A stretch of DNA of 64,000 nucleotides from Parendozoicomonas haliclonae (GCF_900174585.1 NZ_FWPT01000004.1:434001-498000), one strand, 5' to 3'; positions 50,372-59,443 are shown, counted from the stretch's first letter. Numbers and translations: made by a program. The notes: generated by a model from the sequence alone, not told the origin.

Positions 50372-50498
50372 GCTGAGTGTATTCACAGAACTACCCGAAT
50401 TAATAACAGCTGCCGGACAGATGACAAGCAAACAGTGATAACGCTATCGGCTTGTCATGTATCTATCCGGATGAGAGGAAAGATTGCTATCCGTCAGA

Positions 50499-51854
50499 TC
50501 AGAAACGGCTGCCAGCCTGAACCATTTGCTCACGGACTTCTTCACCACGGATCTCGCGGAAACCACGCTCATCACGCAGGGAGATCACTGCAGCCTGTGC
50601 TGCCGCATGGCCATACTCGAAGGTCTGTGCGGTTACCCGTGCAGAAGCCAGAGCTTCGTGCTCGGCAGACAGACAACGACCGGCAACAATAATGTTTTCG
50701 CCTTCAGCAGGAACCAGTGCGTTGTAAGGTACCTCGTACCAGTCGTCTAGCAGCCAGTGCAGTTTTGGCTTGGTGCCGGAGTGCAGCTCGATCGGCCAAG
50801 GAGTGCGTACGATACCGTCCGGACGCTTGCGGCAGTTCACCACATCATCGTTCATCAGCTTTTCCACACCTTCAATGGAGCGGGTCTGACGGATGCCGAC
50901 TTCAACACCGGTATCAACCACAAAACTGTCTTCACACCCTGGTACGAACTCTTTCAGGAAACGGGCGTATTCACGCATCTGCTTACGGCCGAAGATTTCT
51001 GCTTCAGAGAAGTCCACAGGATCGATAACGTTCAGAACACGACCATCCTGACCTGCCAGACGGGTAGCATTAACCATCAGTTCGTTTGGACGGGTGGTTG
51101 GGAAGATCCAGATCTTGTGACGTGGCAGTTCATATTCACCGCTGGCGTTCAGTTCAAGAATCTTTTCGGTCATCTTGGCTGGACAGATGGTGTCTTCGCC
51201 GAAGTATTCTAGGTAAGCGTCCATGTCCACATTGCCCAGACGGAAGAACATGGTCGGGTTCTGGATAACACCGTTATCACCAAAGAAGTATTCGCCACCG
51301 GCGCGGGCAACAACGGCTGCGTCACCGCTGGCATCAATGATGCGCTTGGCCAGAATGATGGACTGACCGGCATTGGATTCAACGATCACGCCCTGGTAAG
51401 TTTCACCGTCCATAATTACGCCGGTTACCGCTGTGTGGTAGAGCACCTCTACACCGGCTTCCATCATCAGTTCATCAGCCACTTCACGCCATACCAGAGG
51501 GTCGTGAGTCACGGTGTAGGTCTTGCCGTAGATTTGTGGCTCGGTTACGCCGCCACGCTTTTCCAGACGGCTGCGAAACTCTTCAGTAAAACCAAATACA
51601 ACCTGTTCAGGCTGTTTATCTTCCTTGTCGGAAGCCATATACATGCCACAGATAGTACCGGACATACCGGCAACCGCTGCGCCACCACAGAAACCATATT
51701 TCTCAATCAGAGCAGTAGACAGGCCGTTGCGACCACACATAGTCGCAGCTGCTACACCGGCAGAGCCTCCGCCAACAACCAGAACGTCGACTTCCCGAAG
51801 AACAGGCAGTTCGGGAAGGGAGCGAAAACAATTCTCAATTTTCCAGTCTTTCAT
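50499..51854 (-). CDS. FAD-dependent oxidoreductase (FAD_oxidored family)
   Basis: 451-residue protein with an N-terminal FAD-binding Rossmann loop (VDVLVVGGGSAGVAAAT, 22-38) and a following GFCGGAAVAGMSG segment. It also has the IIDASGDAAVVARAGG motif and a C-terminal NIIVAGRCLSAEHEALASARV motif typical of PF12831-type oxidoreductases. The substrate is unknown. AGAGG precedes the ATG. The gene is divergent from a GntR/FCD regulator across 196 bp and upstream of a BenE-type transporter, which suggests a small inducible catabolic module. Confidence 0.85.
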   Translation of the reverse strand: MKDWKIENCFRSLPELPVLREVDVLVVGGGSAGVAAATMCGRNGLSTALIEKYGFCGGAAVAGMSGTICGMYMASDKEDKQPEQVVFGFTEEFRSRLEKRGGVTEPQIYGKTYTVTHDPLVWREVADELMMEAGVEVLYHTAVTGVIMDGETYQGVIVESNAGQSIILAKRIIDASGDAAVVARAGGEYFFGDNGVIQNPTMFFRLGNVDMDAYLEYFGEDTICPAKMTEKILELNASGEYELPRHKIWIFPTTRPNELMVNATRLAGQDGRVLNVIDPVDFSEAEIFGRKQMREYARFLKEFVPGCEDSFVVDTGVEVGIRQTRSIEGVEKLMNDDVVNCRKRPDGIVRTPWPIELHSGTKPKLHWLLDDWYEVPYNALVPAEGENIIVAGRCLSAEHEALASARVTAQTFEYGHAAAQAAVISLRDERGFREIRGEEVREQMVQAGSRF

Positions 51855-52050
51855 CAGGCGTACCTCTACTGCTCGCCAACTGATATATCAGATATGTATC
51901 AATGGTATTCTATTTGTTCTTCAGGTCGCTGATCTGGATCAAAAGTGCCTTGATAGAGTCGTTTAGTGCGCTAAGTGTTTTCACCTACATACGGAGCTTC
52001 CCTTGATAGGCTTAACTTGCCACCAAACTGATATATGAGTTGCGGGATTA

Positions 52051-52689
52051 ATGGAAAGCGATTTCTCCTTAAGTGATAAAGCTTACGAACAGCTGGAATA
52101 TATGATTCTGCTTGAGGAGCTGAAGGGTGGGGCAATGTACTCGGAAAAGCAGTTATCCGAGCGCTTGAACATGGGGCGGACACCCATACGTGAAGCTTTG
52201 CAGCGGCTAGCCTGGGAGCAGATGGTGGTTATTCACCCGCGCAGAGGCATTCAGATCCCGGAAGTTTCGGTAGAGAGTCAGCTGAAACTGTTGGAGGTCC
52301 GTCGTCCAATTGAGGCAGAGTGCGTACGTCTGGCCGCTCAACGGGTAACAGAAGATCAGAAAGGCGAGATGAAGGTGCTGGCCGATGGGATCGTCTCATG
52401 TGCACGCAACCATGATGATCTGGCCTTTTTAAACTACCTGAGGGATATCCATGCGCTGTTGGTAAAGAGTGCCCGCAATGACTTTTTTATCAAGGCCATG
52501 AGACCTCTGCAGGGGCTGTCCCGTCGTTTCTGGTTCCTGAACAAAGAGCCTGATACGGATCATCCGGCTAACCTGCATGCAGAGATTATGAGGAAAATAT
52601 CCGAAGGGAATGTGGATGGCGCGGTGCAGGCATCCAACAATCTTATTGATTATCTTGTGCAAAACGCCAAGGGTACATTGATCCACTAA
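52051..52689 (+). CDS. GntR-family regulator, FCD subfamily (FadR-like)
   Basis: 212-residue regulator with an N-terminal winged helix (AMYSEKQLSERLNMGRTPIREALQRLAWEQMVVIHPRRG, about 28-66) and an FCD all-helical ligand domain (LEVRRPIEAECVRLAAQRV onward, with conserved Asp/His positions such as DIHALL and HAEIM). FCD regulators usually bind organic acids and a metal ion. It is divergent from the oxidoreductase-transporter pair and is the likely regulator of that module. It ends at a bidirectional terminator that isolates it from the cut locus. Confidence 0.88.
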   Translation: MESDFSLSDKAYEQLEYMILLEELKGGAMYSEKQLSERLNMGRTPIREALQRLAWEQMVVIHPRRGIQIPEVSVESQLKLLEVRRPIEAECVRLAAQRVTEDQKGEMKVLADGIVSCARNHDDLAFLNYLRDIHALLVKSARNDFFIKAMRPLQGLSRRFWFLNKEPDTDHPANLHAEIMRKISEGNVDGAVQASNNLIDYLVQNAKGTLIH

Positions 52690-52708
52690 CACCATGTGCG
52701 CAGATATA

Positions 52709-52743
52709 AAAAAGCCCCGACTGCAGAACAGTCGGGGCTTTTT
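52709..52743. terminator. Bidirectional terminator
   Basis: 14-bp stem AAAAAGCCCCGACT / AGTCGGGGCTTTTT with a 7-base loop between the convergent GntR and small-protein genes. It has T-runs on both strands. Confidence 0.9.
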
Positions 52744-52761
52744 CTTGCCTTTTAGAAAGGC

Positions 52762-53025
52762 TTACTCGATGTACGTGTTGATGGTGGCCGCACCTTCTTC
52801 ATGGGCTCGGTAGTACACGCGCAGTTCGTTCTGGTCGTCCAGTTCAAAGCGGGACTCTTCCAGCAGACCGTTGGCTGCAGCAGTCATGATCGCGGAGATC
52901 ATGGAGTCTTTCTGGAACGCTTTGAAGTCACCGTACTGTGGCTTCAGAGCTTCCATCACGTCTTGAACGCAGGCTTCAGGTACAGTTGTGAAATGCTTGA
53001 GCATTGCGTAATTAAGCGGCTTCAT
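52762..53025 (-). CDS. Small conserved-looking protein after the DMT transporter
   Basis: 87-residue acidic protein I do not recognise (LKHFTTVPEACVQDVMEALK, SMISAIMTAAANGLLEESRFELD, LRVYYRAHEEG). The predicted pattern is two or three helices followed by a beta hairpin, similar in style to small winged-helix folds. Its start overlaps the transporter stop by 14 bases, which indicates coupled translation, so it probably serves transport or control in the choline locus. The codon use resembles that of its neighbours, which supports a real gene. Confidence 0.75.
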   Translation of the reverse strand: MKPLNYAMLKHFTTVPEACVQDVMEALKPQYGDFKAFQKDSMISAIMTAAANGLLEESRFELDDQNELRVYYRAHEEGAATINTYIE

Positions 53026-54100
53026 ACTGTACAGCTTCCTTTTTCTTGAACAGATCCAGTGGGTTCATTGCGATGGTTACGATACCGGCAACCATCAGGA
53101 CTGCGGAGAACCAGGCGATTGGTTGCATTTCCCAGCCATCGATACCGAAGAATATGCCCAGGATTACCCAGCAGCACAGAGGGCCCCAGAAGGAGTAGGC
53201 ACCGTTACAGGACATACCCAGAGCCGCGCCGCACATACCGTTGCCTTTGTACCACAGCATAAAGTTCAGGTAGGCGAAGAAGCCAGCCACTGCGAACCAC
53301 AGCATGGAAGAATCAGTGAAGGCCTGGGTAACCAGAGACAGGGTCATACCGTCGCCGGACATCATGCCGAAGATTGGAACCAGAATAATCAGGTTGGACA
53401 GACCGGAAGTCACCTGACGGATAGTGATAGCCACTTCAGAGTCGATCATTGAAGTGCCGTAACCACATACGCAGCCTTCAAAGCCCCAACCGATGGCAGC
53501 GATAAAGCCGAATACCAGACCCAGAGCCATACCTTCAGGAGCATCTCCGCCGAGGCTGGTGCTGGCAATCAGAAGACTGGCCAGGAAGCAGATAGCGATA
53601 CCAGCCAGGATACGCATGGTCAGCGGCTGCTTGAACAGGAAGCGGGCAATGATCGCACCGATGGCAGGGCAGAGAGCACTGATTGGAACGATGATGGAAC
53701 CAGCCATTTGCAGACCGATAACATAAGCGGTACTGGCGATAGGGCCACCAAACAAAGCACCCACAACCATCACCTTACCAGGCTTGGTCTTAATGGTGCG
53801 GAAGAAGTCACCAATACGGCCACGGGCGGCTGTAATGCTGAAAGCCCAGACGGCACTGGAAGTATCGGTTACTGCTGCACCTAAGGCACCCAGCAGGTAA
53901 ATCACCGCAAAAGCGGAAAGACCGGTTGTGTTGGCACCGTACCAGTCAGACCAGATACCCTGAGACATGGCGTAGGTCATGAATGCGGTATAAAGACCGT
54001 AGGTGATACCGGAGGTCAGGGCGATCGAAACCCCTCTTTTGCGAAAGCTGGAATCAAGCTTTGCTTTCGCGGCAAAGGCTGCTGCAGATGATCCACTCAT
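53012..54100 (-). CDS. DMT-superfamily (EamA-like) transporter
   Basis: 362-residue membrane protein with ten predicted helices in two similar halves, as in DMT permeases. Examples are VVGALFGGPIASTAYVIGLQMAGSIIVPISALCPAIGAIIARFLF and the matching NGMCGAALGMSCNGAYSFWGPLCC. AGGAAG precedes the ATG. It is divergent from the microcompartment-cutC-cutD genes across a 626-bp region with FNR-like sites. Import of choline or export of trimethylamine is an inference from this position only. Confidence 0.82.
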   Translation of the reverse strand: MSGSSAAAFAAKAKLDSSFRKRGVSIALTSGITYGLYTAFMTYAMSQGIWSDWYGANTTGLSAFAVIYLLGALGAAVTDTSSAVWAFSITAARGRIGDFFRTIKTKPGKVMVVGALFGGPIASTAYVIGLQMAGSIIVPISALCPAIGAIIARFLFKQPLTMRILAGIAICFLASLLIASTSLGGDAPEGMALGLVFGFIAAIGWGFEGCVCGYGTSMIDSEVAITIRQVTSGLSNLIILVPIFGMMSGDGMTLSLVTQAFTDSSMLWFAVAGFFAYLNFMLWYKGNGMCGAALGMSCNGAYSFWGPLCCWVILGIFFGIDGWEMQPIAWFSAVLMVAGIVTIAMNPLDLFKKKEAVQYEAA

Positions 54101-54248
54101 AGGTGGTACTTCCTGTGCAAGTTATAAAGAAACTGGTTTGAGATGCCCTTAACGAATTAAAACCAGACACGCATGGTTTTAACCTGTTTCTAACAACAGA
54201 TTGTGACGACGGCACATGATGTTAAAAGCGTCTTTGAATTTAATATTT

Positions 54249-54262
54249 TTGATATACGTCAA
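54249..54262. promoter_or_regulatory. FNR-like box 1
   Basis: TTGATATACGTCAA matches the FNR consensus TTGAT-N4-ATCAA at 9 of 10 positions. It lies between the divergent transporter and the microcompartment/cut genes. Anaerobic control fits an oxygen-sensitive glycyl radical enzyme. Confidence 0.5.
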
Positions 54263-54369
54263 TTAAATGAGAGGGACTCATATCAAAAATTAAGGATTCG
54301 GGTGTGATAACTGCATTGATTTATTGAGCAGAATCATAAAAATATTTACAGAATTTACTTTTTGAAAAA

Positions 54370-54383
54370 CTGATTTAAATCAG
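54370..54383. promoter_or_regulatory. FNR-like box 2
   Basis: CTGATTTAAATCAG, a perfect palindrome matching TTGAT-N4-ATCAA at 8 of 10 positions, 343 bp upstream of the first shell-protein gene. A long leader would follow a start site downstream of it. Confidence 0.45.
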
Positions 54384-54726
54384 GTCTTGTTGTTTATTGT
54401 TTGATGTTTTTTGAACCACTAACAAAAATTGTACATTTTTTAATCTCTACCTGCGTCTTTATCAAATATATGTAAAAAACTGTTCAAAAATTTGCAGTTA
54501 ACATGTTTATGCTCAGTATTTGTGGTCAATACTTACAGCTCGGAAGCCAATTCAAAACGGTTTCTTGACCTTTCTCAAAAGACCTCGGCAGTGAATCGGT
54601 ATGATTCCACGCTATCTCAAAAGGCATTTCTACTGGCGATCTAATCAAGTAGGTCATCCTGCTTTTCTAATCGTTTGGCTTAAATTCTTGAAATGCCATA
54701 TCTCAATTTAGATTTCGGAGAACCGG
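54384..54726 (+). other. Long leader region before the shell-protein genes
   Basis: About 340 bp without a gene. It contains the inverted repeat GGCATTTC (54623-54630) / GAAATGCC (54690-54697), which could form a stem near the shell-protein start. No known riboswitch was recognised. Confidence 0.4.
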
Positions 54727-55008
54727 ATGGGCGATGCATTAGGGATGATTGAAACATGGGGGGTTGTTGCCAATCTGGAAGCAACAGATGCCATGAGTAA
54801 ATCATCTGATGTTGAGTTGATCGGTTACGAGAATATTGGCTCGGGTTATGTAACCACCATGGTTCAGGGAGATGTTGGCGCGGTTAAAGCAGCAGTTGAT
54901 GCTGGCATCGCAGCGGCCAAAAGAGTGGATGGTTATGTAACCTCCGCAGTGATTCCCCGCCCGCACGACTATGTCAAAAAGATCATGGTCCAGCACAAGC
55001 CAGTCTGA
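54727..55008 (+). CDS. Bacterial microcompartment shell protein (BMC-H) 1
   Basis: 93-residue single BMC-domain protein of the PduA/CcmK type that forms hexameric shell tiles. Family features are [48 protein letters not shown] and the C-terminal [13 protein letters not shown]. The pore loop region is between NIGSGYV and the PRPH segment. GGAGAA precedes the ATG. It is first of four co-directional genes (two shell proteins, cutC, cutD) and is closely related to the next gene, which suggests duplication. Confidence 0.95.
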   Translation: MGDALGMIETWGVVANLEATDAMSKSSDVELIGYENIGSGYVTTMVQGDVGAVKAAVDAGIAAAKRVDGYVTSAVIPRPHDYVKKIMVQHKPV

Positions 55009-55058
55009 TCCCCGATTAAAAATAATTTTTGTATTTACGGTTTTGTCAGGAGCGGGAA

Positions 55059-55343
55059 ATGAGTAATGCACTGGGGTTAATTGAAACCAAGGGATTGGTG
55101 ACCTGTGTATACGCGACAGATGCCATGTGCAAAGCGGCAGATGTGGAACTGATTGGTTACGAGAACGTAGGTTCCGGTCTGGTTTCCGCCATGGTGAAAG
55201 GTGATGTGGGTGCAGTTCAGGCAGCGGTGGATGCTGCAAAGGCTGCAGCTAAGGAAGTGGGTGAGATGCAGACCGCACTGGTTATTCCTCGCCCACACAA
55301 CGATGTAGAGACCATCGTCGCCCAATACCTTCTGGGCGAATAA
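55059..55343 (+). CDS. Bacterial microcompartment shell protein (BMC-H) 2
   Basis: 94-residue hexameric shell protein ([41 protein letters not shown], end [20 protein letters not shown]). It starts at 55059 after AGGAG; an in-frame upstream start would add ten unrelated residues. It shares most conserved positions with shell protein 1 but has a different pore segment (GSGLV versus GSGYV) and a slightly longer C-terminus. Mixed hexamer types in one shell are usual. No BMC-T or pentameric BMC-P gene is in the window. Confidence 0.95.
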   Translation: MSNALGLIETKGLVTCVYATDAMCKAADVELIGYENVGSGLVSAMVKGDVGAVQAAVDAAKAAAKEVGEMQTALVIPRPHNDVETIVAQYLLGE

Positions 55344-55421
55344 TCCAGCTAGTTGGTTGCGGCCTGGAGCTGAGCAAAGCTCTGGCGCTGTCTTTTAAGG
55401 ATTTTCTTCGTAGTAATCAGC

Positions 55422-57980
55422 ATGACGCAAAACAGTATTTTCAACGACCCGCGCTTCCAGGGTTGCACCCAGAACACCTCCAGCGATATTAACGAAGAGA
55501 TGATCCGCAAGATCATCGAAGGTGTTCTGCAGAACATGCCTGCCGGCGGTTCCCAGACCCTGACTCAGACCAACAATGTCCAGCCGACTGCCGGCACTGT
55601 GATGGAAGGTCTGACCCCACGTATGCAGCGTCTGCGTGATAACTACCTGACCGCTCGTCCACGTGTTTCCATCTACCGTGCTCTGGCGTTCACCGAAGTT
55701 GCCAAAAACAACCCGGGCCTGCCGCCAATCATGCTGCGTGCCAAGTGTTTCCGCCATGCGTGTGAAACCGGCCCTCTGCTGATTCAGGACGATGAACTGA
55801 TTGTTGGTCATCCTTGCGGCGCACCACGTGCCGGTGCTTTCGCCCCGGATATCGCATGGCGCTGGGTTGAAGAAGAACTGGATACCATGAGCACCCGTCC
55901 ACAGGATCCTTTCGAGATCTCTGAGGCTGATAAGAAGACCATCCGCGAAGAGATCGTGCCGTTCTGGAAAGGCAAGTCTGTGGATGAGGCTTGTGAAGCT
56001 CTGTACCGAGAAGCCGGCATCTGGTCTTTCAGTGGCGAGACTTACGTCAGTGACCTGTCTTACCACCAGATCAACGGTGGTGGTGATACCTGCCCGGGCT
56101 TCGACGTAATCCTGGTCAAGAAGGGGATGAACGGCATCAAGGCTGAGGCGGAAGCCAACCTTGCCAAGCTGACCATGGAAAACCCGGAAGATATCGACAA
56201 GATCTACTTCTACAAAGCCGCTATCGATACCTGTGAAGGTGTAATGGCCTACGCCCGTCGTCTGGCTCAGCATGCCCGTGATCTGGCGGCCCGCGAGATG
56301 AACCCTGCCCGTCGTGCAGAACTGCTGACCATCGCGGAAGTGAACGAAAACGTTCCTGCCAACCCGCCGAAGACTTTCCAGGAAGCGCTGCAGACTGTCT
56401 GGACTGTAGAATCCCTGTTTGAAGTTGAAGAGAATCAGACTGGTCTGTCTCTGGGCCGTATGGACCAGTACTGCCTGCCAATGTACGAAGCTGACATCGC
56501 TTCCGGCCGCATCACACGTGATCAGGCTCTGGAACTGATGCAGGCGTTCATCATCAAGTGTTCCGAGATGATGTGGATGTCCAGCGAAATGGGCGCAAAG
56601 TACTTCGCCGGTTACCAGCCATTCGTTAACCTGACCGTTGGTGGTGTGAAGCGCACCGGTGGCGATGCAACTAACGATCTGACCTACCTGATGATGGACG
56701 CTGTGCGCTTCATCAAGGTTTACCAGCCATCCCTGGCCTGTCGTATCCACAACCAGTCTCCACAGGAGTACATGGAAAAGATTGTGGATGTGGTTAAAGC
56801 CGGTATGGGCTTCCCGGCCTGTCACTTTGATGATTCCCACATCAAGATGATGCTGCGCAAGGGCTTCGATTTTGAAGACGCCCGCGACTACTGCATGATG
56901 GGTTGTGTTGAGCCTCAGAAGTCCGGTCGTATCTACCAGTGGACGTCTACCGGTTACACCCAGTGGCCAATCGCTTTTGAATTTGTACTGAACCGTGGTC
57001 GTATGTCACTGTTTGACAGCTATCAGGGCGTAGATACTGGCAGCCTGGATAACTTCAAGACCTTTGAAGACTTCGAGAAAGCCATCAAGGTTCAGGTTGA
57101 GAAAATTGTTCGTCTGTCCGCAATCGGTACCGTTATCAGCCAGCGCGTACACCGGGATATCGCTCCAAAGCCGCTGATGTCTCTGATGGTGGAAGGCTGT
57201 ATGGAACAGGGTAAAGATCTGGCTGCTGGCGGCGCTATGGTTAACTATGGCCCGGGTCTGATCTTCTCCGGTCTGGCGACTTACGCTGACTCCATGGCTG
57301 CGATCAAGAAGCTGGTTTACATCGATCGCAAGTACACCCTGGAACAGATTCGCGATGCGGTAAACGCCAATTTTGAAGGTTACGAAGAAATTCAGCGCGA
57401 CTGTATCAACGCGCCGAAGTACGGCAACGACGATATCTTCGCTGATGAGTTTGCCCGCGACATTACCGAGTGGACCGAGAAGGAATGTCAGAAGTACAAG
57501 ATGCTCTACTCCAATATGAGCCACGGTACTCTGTCCATCTCTAACAACACCCCAATCGGTGAACTGACTCAGGCGACTCCTAACGGTCGTAAGGCGTGGA
57601 TGCCTCTGTCTGACGGTATCAGTCCATCCCAGGGCGCTGATAAGTGTGGCCCTACCGCGGTTATCAAGTCCGTAAGCCAGATGAACGTGGAATCCATGAA
57701 CATTGGCATGGTACACAACTTCAAGTTCCTGAAGGGCCTGCTGGATACTCCGGAAGGCCGCAGTGGTCTGATCACTCTGCTGCGTACCGCCTCCATTCTG
57801 GGTAACGGTCAGATGCAGTTCAGCTATGTGGACAACGAAGTGCTGCTCAAGGCTCAGAAAGAGCCAGAGAAGTACCGTGACCTGATCGTTCGTGTTGCGG
57901 GCTACAGCGCCTACTTCGTAGAACTGTGTAAGGAAGTTCAGGACGAAATCATCAGCCGTACCGTTATCGACGGCTTCTGA
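55422..57980 (+). CDS. cutC: Choline trimethylamine-lyase (glycyl radical enzyme)
   Basis: Splits choline into trimethylamine and acetaldehyde without oxygen. The 852-residue protein follows CutC closely. It has radical Cys495 in [11 protein letters not shown], base Glu497, and choline-pocket residues Tyr214, Asp222, Thr340, Phe401 and Tyr512. Each is six positions past the Desulfovibrio alaskensis numbering. The glycyl-radical motif is RVAGYSAYF with Gly827. The GCVEP motif separates it from other glycyl radical enzymes such as diol dehydratases and pyruvate formate-lyase. The first 20-40 residues form an amphipathic helix ([17 protein letters not shown]) followed by a flexible linker, like peptides that direct enzymes into microcompartments. 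It follows two shell genes and precedes its activase. Confidence 0.95.
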   Translation: MTQNSIFNDPRFQGCTQNTSSDINEEMIRKIIEGVLQNMPAGGSQTLTQTNNVQPTAGTVMEGLTPRMQRLRDNYLTARPRVSIYRALAFTEVAKNNPGLPPIMLRAKCFRHACETGPLLIQDDELIVGHPCGAPRAGAFAPDIAWRWVEEELDTMSTRPQDPFEISEADKKTIREEIVPFWKGKSVDEACEALYREAGIWSFSGETYVSDLSYHQINGGGDTCPGFDVILVKKGMNGIKAEAEANLAKLTMENPEDIDKIYFYKAAIDTCEGVMAYARRLAQHARDLAAREMNPARRAELLTIAEVNENVPANPPKTFQEALQTVWTVESLFEVEENQTGLSLGRMDQYCLPMYEADIASGRITRDQALELMQAFIIKCSEMMWMSSEMGAKYFAGYQPFVNLTVGGVKRTGGDATNDLTYLMMDAVRFIKVYQPSLACRIHNQSPQEYMEKIVDVVKAGMGFPACHFDDSHIKMMLRKGFDFEDARDYCMMGCVEPQKSGRIYQWTSTGYTQWPIAFEFVLNRGRMSLFDSYQGVDTGSLDNFKTFEDFEKAIKVQVEKIVRLSAIGTVISQRVHRDIAPKPLMSLMVEGCMEQGKDLAAGGAMVNYGPGLIFSGLATYADSMAAIKKLVYIDRKYTLEQIRDAVNANFEGYEEIQRDCINAPKYGNDDIFADEFARDITEWTEKECQKYKMLYSNMSHGTLSISNNTPIGELTQATPNGRKAWMPLSDGISPSQGADKCGPTAVIKSVSQMNVESMNIGMVHNFKFLKGLLDTPEGRSGLITLLRTASILGNGQMQFSYVDNEVLLKAQKEPEKYRDLIVRVAGYSAYFVELCKEVQDEIISRTVIDGF

Positions 57981-57991
57981 TCGAGTGGCCG

Positions 57992-58025
57992 GTGAGGTGT
58001 CTGGCTTTGAACGCCGACACCTCAC
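57992..58025 (+). promoter_or_regulatory. Hairpin between cutC and cutD
   Basis: Perfect 10-bp stem GTGAGGTGTC / GACACCTCAC with a 14-base loop in the 78-base gap. No T-run follows. It may stabilise the cutC message or lower cutD expression. Confidence 0.5.
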
Positions 58026-58058
58026 TGGTGTTTACCACAGTTTGAGTTGAGTAAATTG

Positions 58059-59012
58059 ATGCAAGGCCACTCTATTATTGCCTCCACCGGCTCTGACCAA
58101 GAGCTGCGAGGCCGGATTTTTAATATCCAGAAGTACTCCATCTATGATGGCGATGGCATCCGTACTCTGGTGTTCTTCAAGGGCTGTAACATTCGCTGCC
58201 CATGGTGTGCGAACCCTGAGAGCATCAGCTACGGCTACCAGGTCATGTTCAACGAAGACAACTGCGTGAAGTGTGGCCGCTGCGTGGAAGTCTGCCCTGT
58301 TGGTGTACACACACCAAACGGCATTGATCGTACAGTCAGCTGTATTGGTTGCCGCAAGTGTGAAGAGGTCTGCATTGGCGGAGCCCTGAAGATCATGGGT
58401 CAGGATATGACTGTCCAGGAACTGATGGATGTCATCATGCAGGACTACAACTTCTACCTGGCCTCCAATGGTGGTGTGACCCTGAGTGGTGGTGAATGTA
58501 CTCTGCAGGCGGACTTTGCTGCCAAGCTGCTGGCTGAGTGCAAGCGGATGCAGATCAACACGGCCATCGAAACCAATGGTTCAACCGCGCTGGAGAACTA
58601 CGAAAAGCTGGCACCGTTTGTTGATCTGTTCCTGTTTGATATCAAGCATATCAACTCCATCAACCACAACATGATTCTGGGAATGGGTAACGAGCCGGTT
58701 CGCCGCAATCTGGAGCGCCTGGTTGAGTTGAATGCCAATATCGTTATTCGTATGCCTTTGATTCCAGGCTACAACGACTCTTACGATGCCATCACAGGTG
58801 CCTTTGAGTATGTGATGGACCTGGCCAAGCGTAACGACAGCATCAAGCGTATCGATGTTCTGCCTTATCACCAGATGGGTAAGACCAAGTACGACATGCT
58901 GGGCATTGATTATCCTGCAGAGCATGTGAAGGCTTACAGCGGTGAGCAGCTAGCTCAGCTGGAGATGTTCTTCAAGACTTTCGATTTTGATATTCGCTTA
59001 GTTCGTCACTAA
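58059..59012 (+). CDS. cutD: Choline trimethylamine-lyase activating enzyme (radical SAM)
   Basis: Installs the glycyl radical on CutC using SAM and a reduced 4Fe-4S cluster. The 317-residue protein has the radical SAM motif CNIRCPWC (Cys43, 47, 50) and two ferredoxin-type cluster sites (Cys69/72/75/79 in CVKCGRCVEVC and Cys95/98/101/105 in CIGCRKCEEVC). It also has the GGV-TLSGGE segment typical of glycyl-radical activases. The ATG at 58059 matches the family start; an earlier in-frame TTG adds four residues. A strong terminator ends the operon. Confidence 0.95.
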   Translation: MQGHSIIASTGSDQELRGRIFNIQKYSIYDGDGIRTLVFFKGCNIRCPWCANPESISYGYQVMFNEDNCVKCGRCVEVCPVGVHTPNGIDRTVSCIGCRKCEEVCIGGALKIMGQDMTVQELMDVIMQDYNFYLASNGGVTLSGGECTLQADFAAKLLAECKRMQINTAIETNGSTALENYEKLAPFVDLFLFDIKHINSINHNMILGMGNEPVRRNLERLVELNANIVIRMPLIPGYNDSYDAITGAFEYVMDLAKRNDSIKRIDVLPYHQMGKTKYDMLGIDYPAEHVKAYSGEQLAQLEMFFKTFDFDIRLVRH

Positions 59013-59036
59013 CCAGTATCAGGTCTCTAAAACCAC

Positions 59037-59070
59037 AAAACCCCAAAAGTAAGGATGCTTTTGGGGTTTT
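59037..59070. terminator. Bidirectional terminator after cutD
   Basis: 13-bp perfect stem AAAACCCCAAAAG / CTTTTGGGGTTTT with an 8-base loop between convergent cutD and the SMR gene; runs of T on either strand. Confidence 0.9.
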
Positions 59071-59089
59071 GTTTTAGGGAGAGGTTCGG

Positions 59090-59443
59090 TTAGTGAGCCA
59101 CTGATTTAGAGAAGGCCTGAGTGATAATCGTGCCTCCCATAATCATCCCCATTCCAATAATGGCCGGCAGGTCCAACTGCTGACCATGCCAAAGCCAGCT
59201 GATCATTGAGACAAGGATGATGCCTGCACCGCACCAGATGGCATAGGCGACACCAACCGGCATACTTTTTACTGTGATTGAAAGCAGGAAGAATGCCAGT
59301 GCATAACTGGCCAGAGTAATCAGCGTGGGAACTGGCTTGGTAAATTGCTCTGTTTTCGGCAATGACGAGGTGGCAATGACTTCACAGGTAATAGCTATAC
59401 CCAGAGCCGCCGCAGGGGGCAGGGCTGAGAGAAACTGCAGCAT
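59090..59443 (-). CDS. SMR-family (EmrE-like) transporter
   Basis: 117-residue four-helix membrane protein of the small multidrug resistance family. The essential helix-1 glutamate is Glu21 in ITCEVIATSS, and the family motif SMPVGVAYAIWCGAGI is present. AGAGG precedes the ATG at 59443. SMR proteins exchange quaternary ammonium compounds, guanidinium or polyamines for protons. EmrE of E. coli also exports betaine and choline. EmrE-like genes are found in some known choline-lyase clusters, so a role in choline uptake or amine export is plausible, but it could be an ordinary multidrug exporter. Confidence 0.9.
   Translation of the reverse strand: MLQFLSALPPAAALGIAITCEVIATSSLPKTEQFTKPVPTLITLASYALAFFLLSITVKSMPVGVAYAIWCGAGIILVSMISWLWHGQQLDLPAIIGMGMIMGGTIITQAFSKSVAH

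Noticed and set aside
55395-56840. 481-codon frame antisense to cutC
   Set aside because: Shadow of cutC, with the same antisense composition.
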